This document shows positions 16,944-24,890 of a stretch of DNA of 51,582 nucleotides, piece after piece. Under the pieces are notes generated by a model. It saw only the letters and a program-made list of their open reading frames with translations. It made no database searches and was not told where the DNA came from. The stretch is taken from positions 313 through 51,894 of the forward strand of contig NZ_SMRT01000031.1 in assembly GCF_004354045.1 (NCBI RefSeq), read 5' to 3'. The stretch comes from Paenibacillus piri. Lineage in GTDB: Bacteria > Bacillota > Bacilli > Paenibacillales > NBRC-103111. Made by a program: the position numbers and the translations under genes. Position 1 is the stretch's first letter, and every line of letters begins with the position of its first letter.

Positions 16944-18635
16944 ATGTTCAAACTTACCATTGGCAAAAAAATGATAATTGGTTTTTTGGTTATTGGACTT
17001 CTGCTTGGAATCGTAAGTATGTTATCTCTTTATTATTTGAAGAAGCTGGACGATTCCTATACAGATTTGATTGATCGACGGGAATATATTCTTTCCAATA
17101 CGAAAGATATGAGAGCCAGCACGCTGCAGCAGATGAGCAGTTTGCGCGATTATCTGTTAACCCAAAATCAAGACGGATTAACTAAATATAGTCAGGCGAG
17201 TACGAACCTTAATGAACTAATTGACACAACTTCCAATCTGGTAAGACGTGATGCGGACAAAAGCGATTTAAACAAACTAAACGAACTGGGTCAACAATTT
17301 AAGAAGAGTGCCGACCAAGTAATTTCCTTAATAAAAACAAATAAAGAAGCTGCCGTAGCATTGGCAAATTCCGAGGCGATTCCGATTGGGCGCGAGATGG
17401 AAAATTTGGCTAACCGAATTGCAGAAGGCCAACAGAAGCTGGTTGATGAAGGCAGCAGAGAAAATTCATTGATGATTGAATCCATCAGGACAACGATCCT
17501 GATTTTGAGTATAATCGCATTCATATTAGCTGTTGTGATAGGTCTCGTTATTTCCCGAATAATTTCCAAGCCAATCGTTCTTTTGGCTCATGCAGCGAAA
17601 CAAATTGCTTCAGGCGATCTGACGTTACAAAAAATTAACGTAAAAAGTCGGGATGAAGTCGGTGAATTGGCTGATTCCTTTAACCAAATGGTCGACAACC
17701 TACGCGCTTTAATATTTCAAGTCGGAATAAGCGTAGAACAAGTAGCGTCATCTTCGGAACAATTAACGGCAAGCGCCGAACAGACAAATCATGCAACAGA
17801 GCAAATTTCTTCTGCCATTCAGCAAGTTGCCGCCGGAACGGATAAGCAAGTTCAAAGTGTGACGGAAAGCGTGCAGGCAGTAAACGAACTGTCGGCAGGA
17901 GCGCAGCAAATTGCTGCTAATGCTCAAAGTGTCTCCTCTTCTGTTTCTGAAGCTGAAGAAAAATCGCAAGAGGGAAAGCAAGCGATTCTGAAGGTAGAAC
18001 ATCAGATGAATTTTATTTCTCAAACCATTGAAAGCTTATCCACTGTAGTTAAAGGATTGGGGGAACGGTCCCAAAACATTGGAGAGATTGTGGAAATTAT
18101 TTCTGGCATTGCGGCGCAAACCAGTTTACTGGCCCTCAATGCTTCTATTGAAGCGGCACGCGCAGGAGAACAAGGAAAAGGATTTGCGGTAGTAGCAAGC
18201 GAGATTAGAAAATTATCCGAACAGTCAACTCAATCATCCCAGCAGATCGCGGAATTGATATCAACCATTCAACAGGAAACAAATATGGCAACACAATCGA
18301 TGGAACTTGGAACGAAAGAAGTGGTCGAAGGAATCCGTGTTGTTAATATAGCGGGGACATCATTTAGCCAAATCGAACAATCCGTCCATAAAGTAGTGAC
18401 TCAAATTCAAGAGGTAGCGGCGGCCGCTCAACAAATGTCAGCCGGTACGGAGCAGATCGGAAGCTCTATGAATTATATTTCTAAAATTGTCGAGGAATCC
18501 GCATCGGGTGTGCAGCATATATCTTCTTCTACGGAAGAACAATTGGCATCCATGGAGGAAGTATTCTCTTCCGCCTCTTCGTTGTCTAAAATGGCTGAAG
18601 AGCTGCAGCATCAAATTGGAAAATTCAAGCTATAA
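16944..18635 (+). CDS. Methyl-accepting chemotaxis protein
   Basis: A membrane chemoreceptor of about 563 residues. An N-terminal helix (KKMIIGFLVIGLLLGIVSML), an extracellular four-helix-type sensor region of about 150 residues, a second helix (ILILSIIAFILAVVIGLVIS), a HAMP domain (KPIVLLAHAAKQIASGDLT), and a long coiled-coil signalling domain whose hairpin tip includes IAAQTSLLALNASIEAARAG and GKGFAVVASEIRKL. It passes ligand state to CheA/CheW. I prefer the ATG at 16944, just after AAAAAGGGG; the frame also has ATG at 16914 with no ribosome binding site. It stands alone, with no che genes nearby. The ligand is unknown. Confidence 0.92.
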   Translation: MFKLTIGKKMIIGFLVIGLLLGIVSMLSLYYLKKLDDSYTDLIDRREYILSNTKDMRASTLQQMSSLRDYLLTQNQDGLTKYSQASTNLNELIDTTSNLVRRDADKSDLNKLNELGQQFKKSADQVISLIKTNKEAAVALANSEAIPIGREMENLANRIAEGQQKLVDEGSRENSLMIESIRTTILILSIIAFILAVVIGLVISRIISKPIVLLAHAAKQIASGDLTLQKINVKSRDEVGELADSFNQMVDNLRALIFQVGISVEQVASSSEQLTASAEQTNHATEQISSAIQQVAAGTDKQVQSVTESVQAVNELSAGAQQIAANAQSVSSSVSEAEEKSQEGKQAILKVEHQMNFISQTIESLSTVVKGLGERSQNIGEIVEIISGIAAQTSLLALNASIEAARAGEQGKGFAVVASEIRKLSEQSTQSSQQIAELISTIQQETNMATQSMELGTKEVVEGIRVVNIAGTSFSQIEQSVHKVVTQIQEVAAAAQQMSAGTEQIGSSMNYISKIVEESASGVQHISSSTEEQLASMEEVFSSASSLSKMAEELQHQIGKFKL

Positions 18636-18680
18636 TTTTTTTACATATTGAACCAAACAAATGAGAGCAATTGAATTGTT

Positions 18681-18720
18681 AGCCCTCCTTCCTGCTCAGG
18701 AAAGAGGGCTTTGATTATTT
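18681..18720 (+). terminator. Terminator of chemoreceptor gene
   Basis: AGCCCTC...GAGGGCT stem followed by TTGATTATTT, 45 bases after the chemoreceptor stop. Confidence 0.75.
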
Positions 18721-18726
18721 ATGTAA

Positions 18727-18921
18727 TTATTCTGCAATGTGGAACTTATTTACAGGGCGGAACACTTTCTTACCGTCAATCGCGACATGATTTTCTGAAT
18801 ATGCAGTTACTTTTCCCGGCGGATAAATAGCTATAGCTCCTTGAGTAACTTTTACAATGTAGCCATTTTTTTTGGCTGTTTCAAAATCATTATCCTCAAT
18901 TAATTCATATCCGGCCTTCAT
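18727..18921 (-). CDS. Hypothetical small protein, 64 aa
   Basis: ATG at 18921 follows GAGGAGG. The 64-residue soluble protein (MKAGYELIEDNDFETAKKNG, then YIVKVTQGAIAIYPPGKVTA and NHVAIDGKKVFRP) is beta-rich and looks like a small compact fold. No family is recognised and there is no operon partner; the gene is convergent with the chemoreceptor gene. A good ribosome binding site and clear coding character make it a likely real gene. Confidence 0.7.
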   Translation of the reverse strand: MKAGYELIEDNDFETAKKNGYIVKVTQGAIAIYPPGKVTAYSENHVAIDGKKVFRPVNKFHIAE

Positions 18922-19241
18922 GCTTACTCCTCCTCGTTTTTGTAGCAACCTTTTTTAATAAAAACCATTATACTCCTTTCAGTTGGCAATTTAAAATATT
19001 TATTTTTCCGTCCGGACGGATGCTGTACTCTCCGGGCAATGGCCGCGGATGACCGCTATTAAAGTACCGGTTAGTTTCGAACAATATCTTGGTTGCGCAA
19101 AATTTAATTATATTCCTTGACAGGAATATTCCGATTGAAGTATATTTGAAACAAGCAATACAATAACTTGCTGGAGAAGAATTACTGCTGACATCTGTCT
19201 TAGTTTAATTTTAAAAAAATTTTATGTATGGAGGATTTGTT

Positions 19242-19772
19242 ATGACTGAAAACAAGGGAACAAACAAGATGACAGCGAAGTTGGAAGGCAATGAATTAGT
19301 AATTACACGTGTCTTCCATGCGCCGCGTGAGCTTGTGTTCAAAGTATGGTCCGAGGCCGAGCATCTGAGAAACTGGTGGGGACCGAAAGGATTCGAATTG
19401 AGTGTCGCCGGGCTGGATTTTCGTCCGGGCGGTTATTTCCACTACAGCATGCAATCCCCGGACGGTTACCAAATGTGGGCCAAGTTTGTGTATCACGAAA
19501 TCGAAGCATCGGAGAGGATCGTTTGGGTTACCAGCTTTTCGGATGAGGAAGGCAACGTTGTCCGAGCCCCTTTCAGCGCTAAGTACCCCTTGGAAATACG
19601 CAATGTCCTGACCTTAAGTGAAAACAATGGCACAACCACAATTACCCTGCGCGGCGGTCCGATTAATGCAACAGCGGAAGAACAAAGCTTTTTCACAGGC
19701 ATGTTCGAGTCTATGAAGCAAGGCTTCGGAGCAACTTTCGATCAGCTTGAACAATATTTGGCGAAGGTTTAA
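19242..19772 (+). CDS. SRPBCC/AHSA1-domain protein
   Basis: A 176-residue cytoplasmic protein of the START/Bet v1-like AHSA1 class: ITRVFHAPRELVFKVWSEAE, LRNWWGPKGF, DFRPGGYFHYSM, then RIVWVTSFSDEEGN. Members bind hydrophobic ligands in a helix-grip cavity; their biological role is usually unknown, although the name comes from an Hsp90 co-chaperone. ATG at 19242 follows GGAGG by eight bases; the longer frame from 19224 has no ribosome binding site. It is monocistronic, with a shared terminator at 19845-19885. Confidence 0.9.
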   Translation: MTENKGTNKMTAKLEGNELVITRVFHAPRELVFKVWSEAEHLRNWWGPKGFELSVAGLDFRPGGYFHYSMQSPDGYQMWAKFVYHEIEASERIVWVTSFSDEEGNVVRAPFSAKYPLEIRNVLTLSENNGTTTITLRGGPINATAEEQSFFTGMFESMKQGFGATFDQLEQYLAKV

Positions 19773-19844
19773 TGAATATTCATTCAAATATCACGAACGT
19801 TCTAAAACTCGTGTTGGATGTTTGAGCGATGGAATTAAAATAGC

Positions 19845-19885
19845 AAAAAAAGCCCTCCACCTTGTGAAGGAAAGAGGGCTTTTTG
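19845..19885. terminator. Bidirectional terminator between AHSA1 gene and YjcZ copy B
   Basis: AGCCCTC...GAGGGCT stem (19851-19880) flanked by an A run on the left and a T run on the right, so it can act on both strands for the two convergent genes. Confidence 0.85.
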
Positions 19886-19935
19886 GGAGTTAATGACTGC
19901 CAAGCTGAATTGTTTCCGAATGATCAAAAGTACAA

Positions 19936-20028
19936 TTAGATACAAGAACGTAAAACGATAACGAGAAGAATAAACAACACAAGAATCACACCTGTAGACG
20001 TAAAGAAACCAGTACAGCTGCCTCCCAT
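19936..20028 (-). CDS. YjcZ-family sporulation protein, copy B (30 aa)
   Basis: MGGSCTGFFTSTGVILVLFI, then LLVIVLRSCI. It has the same FFTST-plus-helix signature as the other copies, but the head is short, lacking the GVGLGGFGG segment of copies D and E, and the end is RSCI where others have RSWI or RSFI. GGAGG precedes the ATG. Confidence 0.88.
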   Translation of the reverse strand: MGGSCTGFFTSTGVILVLFILLVIVLRSCI

Positions 20029-20059
20029 GGGTTCTGCCTCCTTCCAAATTTATCTTCTA

Positions 20060-20091
20060 TATTTTATGAACATATGAGGTTTAGAGATTGG
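20060..20091 (-). promoter_or_regulatory. Conserved sporulation-type promoter motif, copy B
   Basis: In the minus sense CCAATCTCTAAACC is followed by TCATATGTT and CATAAAATA, matching the copy A, D and E motifs. Confidence 0.55.
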
Positions 20092-20130
20092 ACTTTTCAA
20101 AATACAGGCGCTTACATAAGGAGATAAAAT

Positions 20131-20165
20131 AAAAAAAGCCCTCCATCCTGAAGGAAAAGGGCTTT
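20131..20165 (-). terminator. Terminator of YjcZ copy C
   Basis: AGCCCT...AGGGCT stem with an A run on the left, which is a T run in the minus sense, 50 bases past the copy C stop. Confidence 0.8.
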
Positions 20166-20214
20166 AGGGGAAGGATCTTCAAGCTTAATTGTTTCCGAAT
20201 GGGCAAAAGTACGG

Positions 20215-20307
20215 TTAGATCCAAGAACGGGAAACGATTACGAGAAGAATAAACAACACAAGAATCACACCTGTAGACGTAAAGAAACCAGCACAGCTGC
20301 CTCCCAT
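20215..20307 (-). CDS. YjcZ-family sporulation protein, copy C (30 aa)
   Basis: MGGSCAGFFTSTGVILVLFI, then LLVIVSRSWI. It differs from copy B at three residues only, and the pair lies 187 bases apart with similar flanks, so B and C look like a recent tandem duplication. The frame stays open upstream for another 90 codons without coding character; the ATG after GGAGG fixes the start. Confidence 0.88.
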   Translation of the reverse strand: MGGSCAGFFTSTGVILVLFILLVIVSRSWI

Positions 20308-20338
20308 GGGTTCTGCCTCCTTCCGCTTTATCCTTATA

Positions 20339-20373
20339 CATATTATGACAAAATGAGGTTTGGAGATTGGGCT
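20339..20373 (-). promoter_or_regulatory. Conserved sporulation-type promoter motif, copy C
   Basis: In the minus sense CCAATCTCCAAACCTCATTT is followed by CATAATATG, a variant -10 (last TA is TG), so this copy may be expressed more weakly. Confidence 0.45.
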
Positions 20374-20558
20374 GTTCGGAAAATCAGGCTCACGTTTAAA
20401 GTGCTTGCAGCTGCAAAAAAATTTTAAAAGGACTCCGCACCGGAGTGTAAAGAAAGGTATAATAAATGAACAGAAGAAAACCCTAAAAGGGATTCCTTGA
20501 ATAGTATAGAAACTAAGTAAGAGAATCGACATATTAATCAATAGAAAAAGGAGCTGCG

Positions 20559-22034
20559 ATGACAGAACAAAAAGCAATCATAGATACCGGATGGAACTTC
20601 GATAACAGTTATGCCCGTCTGCCGGATTTATTTTTTTCCAGGCTCAGTCCACCCCCTGTGCGCTCGCCGAAGTTAATTATTGTTAACGGTCCGCTGGCAG
20701 CGTCGTTAGGGTTGAACGTCCAAGCTCTGCAAAGCAGCGATGGCGTAGCGGCGCTTGCCGGCAACCTGGTTCCCGAAGGAGCGTCGCCACTTGCTCAAGC
20801 TTATGCAGGGCATCAATTCGGGCATTTTACGATGCTGGGGGATGGCCGGGCTTTGCTGCTTGGCGAACAGATCACTCCCCAAGGCGAACGGTTTGACATT
20901 CAGCTCAAGGGTTCGGGGAAAACGCCATATTCCCGCCGAGGCGACGGGCGAGCGGCACTGGGACCGATGCTGCGCGAATACATCATCAGTGAAGCCATGC
21001 ACGCTCTCGGTATTGCTACTACCCGCAGTCTAGCCGTGGTGACGACCGGAGAGTCCATCATCCGCGAAACTGAATTGCCAGGTGCCATTTTAACCCGCGT
21101 GGCTGCCAGTCATCTGCGCGTCGGGACCTTTGAATACGTTGCAAAATGGGGTAACATCCAGGATCTTCGGACCCTAGCCGATTACACATTGCAAAGACAT
21201 TTTCCAGAGGTTAACCTTGACGAGAGCCGCTATCTTGTCCTCCTCCGGCAAGTAATTGAGCGTCAGGCCGCGCTGATTGCCAAATGGCAGCTAGCGGGCT
21301 TTATTCACGGGGTGATGAACACCGATAACATGGCCCTTAGCGGGGAAACCATCGATTATGGTCCATGCGCCTTCATGGATACTTATGATCCGGCAACGGT
21401 ATTCAGTTCCATTGACATTCACGGCCGCTATGCCTATGGCAATCAGCCTTATGTTGCCGCTTGGAATCTTGCGAGATTTGCCGAAGCCCTGCTGCCGCTG
21501 CTGCATGACAACGAACAGCAGGCTGTCAAAATGGCCCAGGATGCAATTTCAGATTTTACCGGGTTGTATCAACGTCATTGGCTCGCGGGAATGAGGGCAA
21601 AGCTGGGACTCTTCAACGAAGAGCCGCAGGATGAATCCCTTATGAAAGATATCCTCAGCATGATGGAGAAATATCGTGCGGACTATACCAATACATTCCG
21701 CGCATTTACGATGGATAAACCGGAGGATACGGGCCTGTTTGGCGCACCGGAATTTGCTCCGTGGCATGAGCTGTGGCAGGAAAGATTAGGCAGGCAGCAG
21801 CAATCCAAAGCCTCCTCGCTTCAGTTGATGCGCAGCAGCAACCCCGCGCTAATCCCGCGCAACCATCGGGTCGAGGAGGCGCTGGAAGCCGCGGTGAATG
21901 AGGGAGACTACAGCGTGATGGAGCGGCTTCTTGATGTACTTTCGAGCCCTTACGCACACTCTCCCGAGCAGGCCGAATACTCCACATTGCCTGAGCCATC
22001 CGACTGCCCTTATCAAACCTTTTGCGGCACATGA
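20559..22034 (+). CDS. selO: Protein adenylyltransferase SelO (YdiU family)
   Basis: This 491-residue pseudokinase-fold enzyme transfers AMP from ATP to Ser, Thr or Tyr of target proteins, as shown for SelO family members, with a proposed role in oxidative stress. Family marks are AYAGHQFGHFTMLGDGRALL, the Lys/Gly-rich LKGSGKTPYSRRGDGRAALG (116-135), GFIHGVMNTDNM (catalytic/metal region, about 248-258) and DYGPCAFMD. The C-terminus ends in Cys-Gly-Thr with no selenocysteine codon. Length is normal for the family. ATG follows AAAAAGGAG. It stands alone on the plus strand. Confidence 0.95.
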   Translation: MTEQKAIIDTGWNFDNSYARLPDLFFSRLSPPPVRSPKLIIVNGPLAASLGLNVQALQSSDGVAALAGNLVPEGASPLAQAYAGHQFGHFTMLGDGRALLLGEQITPQGERFDIQLKGSGKTPYSRRGDGRAALGPMLREYIISEAMHALGIATTRSLAVVTTGESIIRETELPGAILTRVAASHLRVGTFEYVAKWGNIQDLRTLADYTLQRHFPEVNLDESRYLVLLRQVIERQAALIAKWQLAGFIHGVMNTDNMALSGETIDYGPCAFMDTYDPATVFSSIDIHGRYAYGNQPYVAAWNLARFAEALLPLLHDNEQQAVKMAQDAISDFTGLYQRHWLAGMRAKLGLFNEEPQDESLMKDILSMMEKYRADYTNTFRAFTMDKPEDTGLFGAPEFAPWHELWQERLGRQQQSKASSLQLMRSSNPALIPRNHRVEEALEAAVNEGDYSVMERLLDVLSSPYAHSPEQAEYSTLPEPSDCPYQTFCGT

Positions 22035-22172
22035 TTTAATATGGCAACAAAATAGGCACGATAAAGGCAAAATGCGCGATAGTTGTACAGTTGCTGCGGT
22101 TGTGCCAACAAGTATTAACCGCTGGTCTAGTGCTCAACTTAAGCGGAAGCTGTTGCAATTAGCGTTAAATGA

Positions 22173-22212
22173 AAAGAGGGGAATATGGCCTGAATACGGC
22201 CCCCTCTTTTTT
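22173..22212 (+). terminator. Terminator downstream of selO
   Basis: AAAAGAGGGG...CCCCTCTTTTTT stem with a GGCC-containing loop and T run, 140 bases past the selO stop. Confidence 0.85.
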
Positions 22213-22332
22213 GCGTTACTTCGTTGTCGGAGCTTGAAGTGAGGCGAGCCTTATCACGATAACAGCCGATATAAGATTAGCTTTAGGTATGATTACGGAT
22301 ACTGTAGCATAGCGGCAGCCGATAAGTAATCA

Positions 22333-22356
22333 GGGCGCCGGTTTTCCCCGACGCCC
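22333..22356 (-). terminator. Hairpin downstream of glycine-zipper gene
   Basis: A GGGCG(C)CGG/CCG(A)CGCCC stem directly follows the minus-strand gene that ends at 22381. It lacks a strong T run, so its role as a terminator is tentative. Confidence 0.4.
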
Positions 22357-22380
22357 AATTTTCTTACTTAGCAGAACGTG

Positions 22381-22629
22381 CTAGCGCTGTTGATCCTGCT
22401 GGTTCGCAGTGTCGTCGTTACCTTCAACACCCTCACCCACCTTGTTGCCCAACGCTGCGCCTGCGATTGCACCGGCAACGGTGCCGATAGGACCCAACGC
22501 GGAACCCACAACAGCGCCCACGACACCACCACCTGCGGTTCCTACAGCTTCTCCAACGTCAATGTCAGCCATGTCGGCCGTGTTGCGGTCAGAACCACCG
22601 TTTCGATTGCGGTCGTTGTTTTTAGCCAT
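22381..22629 (-). CDS. Small glycine-zipper protein, 82 aa
   Basis: ATG at 22629 lies behind GAGGGAG. A polar Asn/Arg/Asp head (MAKNNDRNRNGGSDRN) is followed by a GxxxG-rich hydrophobic stretch GTAGGGVVGAVVGSALGPIG and VAGAIAGAALGNKVGEGVEG, then a polar Gln/Asp tail. Glycine-zipper regions pack as membrane helices, sometimes forming pores, as in two-peptide bacteriocins and outer-envelope proteins. No leader motif, immunity gene or export gene is next to it, so a bacteriocin role is only a possibility; a spore or stress membrane protein is equally likely. Confidence 0.7.
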   Translation of the reverse strand: MAKNNDRNRNGGSDRNTADMADIDVGEAVGTAGGGVVGAVVGSALGPIGTVAGAIAGAALGNKVGEGVEGNDDTANQQDQQR

Positions 22630-22867
22630 CCATCTCACTCCCTCGTTTTGTGATAGGAAACTGCTATTTTGCTAGCCCGTTCCATAACATATATTGCCCT
22701 AACCGTTCTGGAACCATTCTTACCTATTATAAACCAGGTATTAATAGGAAGGAGCTTCATTCGTTTTCCACCTTCGTGCTGAATAACAATCATTTTCATA
22801 GCACATTCGGACCATATATTGTAAAATTTCTTTGTATGCTAAGTAAAGCACTGGGGAGCTGGTAAAT

Positions 22868-23251
22868 GTGGAATCATTAATTTCACAAGCTCGTATTTTT
22901 TTTGATAATCGTGGGTTTATTTGGTCTGTATGTGGTGGGAGGGCAATCGATTTATTTCTTGGCAAACAAACGAGAGTTCATAAGGATTTGGATATTGCTG
23001 TATTTTGGGAAGATCGAAATTCAATCATTGCTTTAATGTTAGCTAAGGGCTGGAAGGTGTTTGAAGCATGTGGCGGCGGAGTAATCCGCGAGTTATTTGA
23101 TAAGCAAGAAATTCCTTTTGACAATCGAAATTTATTTTGTTTTACAGCAAATGAGAATCGTTGCAGATTAGATGAAGAGCAAAAACAATGGTTAAGAGAA
23201 TCGTTAGAAAAAGAATACTACAACGATCACGTCTGGCTACAGAGACTTTAG
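22868..23251 (+). pseudogene. Nucleotidyltransferase of LinA/ANT(2'')-like type, internally deleted
   Basis: A 127-residue frame from GTG 22868 behind GGGGAG. The N-terminal half has the polymerase-beta-like nucleotidyltransferase motif: VCGGRAIDLFLGKQTRVHKD followed by LDIAVFWED, with Asp metal ligands. The end (LDEEQKQWLRESLEKEYYND, then HVWLQRL) is the typical family C-terminus. The middle of about 100 residues that normally holds the third acidic ligand and substrate site is missing, in frame. It is therefore probably inactive, though still translatable. The relatives modify aminoglycosides, lincosamides or unknown substrates; no resistance can be claimed. Confidence 0.65.
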
Positions 23252-23383
23252 CAATTATTAAGCTGGGTTCACGAACAGACCAAGTACTTGCTCAGAGCCT
23301 TGAGATTCATCGCCATTCGCTATTCATCAGGGCTGTGTATTAAATTCCATAATTCGACAACAACATGTGGTATCCCTTCAAAA

Positions 23384-23413
23384 CAAAAAGCCCTCCGCGA
23401 AAGAAAGAGGGCT
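23384..23413 (-). terminator. Orphan YjcZ-type terminator
   Basis: Stem AGCCCTC...GAGGGCT with a T run in the minus sense, same design as the YjcZ terminators, but no minus-strand gene precedes it. It may be the relic of a lost YjcZ copy or may serve the nucleotidyltransferase gene. Confidence 0.65.
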
Positions 23414-23475
23414 GATAATCCCATTCGTGGCAGCCTGGTCAGCCATAAGGTAGCTACTGATGAGTCTGAATGAAA

Positions 23476-23511
23476 ATCAAAAGCTGCTTGAGTAGGCAAA
23501 CAGCTTTTGAT
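23476..23511. terminator. Perfect 11-bp inverted repeat, terminator-like
   Basis: ATCAAAAGCTG and CAGCTTTTGAT flank a 14-base loop. The flanks are A/T-rich on both sides, so it could terminate transcription in either direction. Confidence 0.5.
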
Positions 23512-23727
23512 ATGTTTTCAATAAATATTGTAGGTACGGGATTATTTACTTAAAGGCAGTAATTCAAATGCACAAAGTTTGGGCTGGCTGAATATATTCT
23601 GGGATAGATAAACCGTGGGTCTGATATCCACGGCAATGAATAAAACGTGCCTATTCCACCTCAACATGGTTACATACCTAATAAAGCATATGTGGTGGAG
23701 AAGTAAATATGTGATACACCTTCAAAA

Positions 23728-23762
23728 CAAAAAAAGCCCTCCGTCCCGAAGGCATGAGGGCA
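23728..23762 (-). terminator. Terminator of YjcZ copy D
   Basis: GCCCTC...GAGGGC stem with T run in the minus sense, about 100 bases past the copy D stop. Confidence 0.75.
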
Positions 23763-23858
23763 ATTATCAGTGAATGGTGTGTCCAATATCCTAAATAAAT
23801 TTTATCCATTTTCGCCAAAATATAACCCTGCTGAAAGCAAGACCATTTTCGAATATTT

Positions 23859-23972
23859 TTAGATAAATGAACGAGAAACAATGACTAGCAAAATGAAAAG
23901 TACCAGAATCGTAGCTGTTGACGTAAAGAAACCAGAACAGCTACCTCCAAATCCACCAAGTCCAACTCCCAT
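23859..23972 (-). CDS. YjcZ-family sporulation protein, copy D (37 aa)
   Basis: Long-headed form: MGVGLGGFGGSCSGFFTSTA, then TILVLFILLVIVSRSFI. Gly-rich head, FFTST signature, one membrane helix and basic end. ATG follows GGAGG. Coding region and at least 200 bases of upstream sequence are clearly homologous to copy E. Confidence 0.9.
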   Translation of the reverse strand: MGVGLGGFGGSCSGFFTSTATILVLFILLVIVSRSFI

Positions 23973-24002
23973 GGCTTTTGCCTCCTTCCTCTTTAGCTTG
24001 TG

Positions 24003-24035
24003 TATTTTATGATCTTATGGGGTTTAGAGATTGGA
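24003..24035 (-). promoter_or_regulatory. Conserved sporulation-type promoter motif, copy D
   Basis: In the minus sense CCAATCTCTAAACC is followed by CATAAGAT and CATAAAATA. Confidence 0.5.
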
Positions 24036-24206
24036 CTGTTCAGAAAATCGGGCTAATGAAAAGGGAAATATAACGTTCCAGATATTTTAGATTTTCATAA
24101 GATATGATCAGGGTCATCCCCCAACTGACCCTCTCCTCCTTTCTAAACGAATGAGTAGACGGATGCATTCATTGTACCGTCTATTTGTCATTCTGACCCA
24201 ATCGCT

Positions 24207-24401
24207 CTAATTGATCTGTTTTTCTAATTCCCTACATACAGCCTCATATGAATCTGGAGTCGAGTCCGTTGAAGAATACCTGACAAGAAATTCATACCAA
24301 TACTGATCAAAAGAAATTGTTTCCCCATAGATAGCACGGATGGCTAGGAAGCGATCCCACAATCTCAATCGAAGCTTCTCTAAGTCAATGTCTGACCCCA
24401 T
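24207..24401 (-). CDS. Hypothetical small protein, 64 aa
   Basis: A frame with MGSDIDLEKLRLRLWDRFLA, then IRAIYGETISFDQYWYEFLV and a polar C-terminus ending RELEKQIN. It has a natural amphipathic-helix composition and a GAGGG upstream of the ATG at 24401. The frame stays open to 24461 with other ATGs. No family is recognised. It lies between YjcZ copies D and E, replacing part of the duplicated flank, so it may be an inserted gene or a fragment. Confidence 0.4.
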   Translation of the reverse strand: MGSDIDLEKLRLRLWDRFLAIRAIYGETISFDQYWYEFLVRYSSTDSTPDSYEAVCRELEKQIN

Positions 24402-24569
24402 GTGATGTACTTCCCTCAACCGCATCTCCCGGGCGAGGGGTTCCATGAGTAGTAGCCCCACCCATCAGACCATGAAAATGTTTTGCTTTTTCCAAATGAT
24501 AGGCTTTTAAATGGTCATGATAATGATGCATTTTCATATGCCAGTCGTGCACCGTCAAGTTAAGAAACA

Positions 24570-24604
24570 GAAAAAGCCCTCGATCCAAAAGGAAAGAGAG
24601 CTTT
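24570..24604 (-). terminator. Terminator of YjcZ copy E
   Basis: AGCCCTC...GAGAGCT stem (one mismatch from the usual design) with T run in the minus sense, about 110 bases past the copy E stop. Confidence 0.7.
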
Positions 24605-24713
24605 CTGTGGGAGGATATATCGTGGCTAATATCCAGATTTAATTATATCCATATACTCTAACAAAATGACTTCAAGTTATTAATTTGCAGTAAAATAAAT
24701 ACGACTCAAATGG

Positions 24714-24827
24714 TTAAATCCAAGAACGTAAAACGATAACGAGAAGAATAAACAATACAAGAATCACACCTGTAGACGTAAAGAAACCAGTACAGCTACC
24801 TCCAAATCCACCCAATCCTACTCCCAT
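24714..24827 (-). CDS. YjcZ-family sporulation protein, copy E (37 aa)
   Basis: MGVGLGGFGGSCTGFFTSTG, then VILVLFILLVIVLRSWI. The head matches copy D and the body matches copies B and C, so it looks like an intermediate or a recombinant of the two subtypes. GGAGG precedes the ATG. Confidence 0.9.
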   Translation of the reverse strand: MGVGLGGFGGSCTGFFTSTGVILVLFILLVIVLRSWI

Positions 24828-24857
24828 AGTTTCAGCCTCCTTTCTATTTAGCTTATG

Positions 24858-24890
24858 TATTTTATGTTCTTGTGGAGTTTTGAGATTGGG
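24858..24890 (-). promoter_or_regulatory. Conserved sporulation-type promoter motif, copy E
   Basis: In the minus sense CCAATCTCAAAACTCCACAA is followed by GAA and CATAAAATA. Confidence 0.5.

Larger units (their letters stand above)
22035..22380. other. 346-base gap between selO and glycine-zipper gene
   Basis: Contains two terminators (22173-22212 and 22333-22356), reported separately, and no convincing reading frame. Confidence 0.5.
23252..23858. other. 607-base gap with terminator-like repeats
   Basis: No gene is supported. It contains an AGCCCTC/GAGGGCT hairpin without a gene (23384-23413), an 11-bp perfect inverted repeat (23476-23511) and the terminator of YjcZ copy D (23728-23762). 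Confidence 0.45.

Noticed and set aside
20308..20577. Long upstream extension of the YjcZ copy C frame, with a hydrophobic N-terminus
   Set aside because: No ribosome binding site at the upper end, and the ATG at 20307 follows GGAGG and matches the other copies.
22032..22034. Selenocysteine at the SelO C-terminus
   Set aside because: The end is Cys-Gly-Thr followed directly by TGA with no downstream continuation, so the Cys form is the natural one here.
24385..24588. His-rich minus frame (MHHYHDHLKAYHLEKAKHFH)
   Set aside because: No family or ribosome binding site; it overlaps the terminator of copy E. Kept as a curiosity only.
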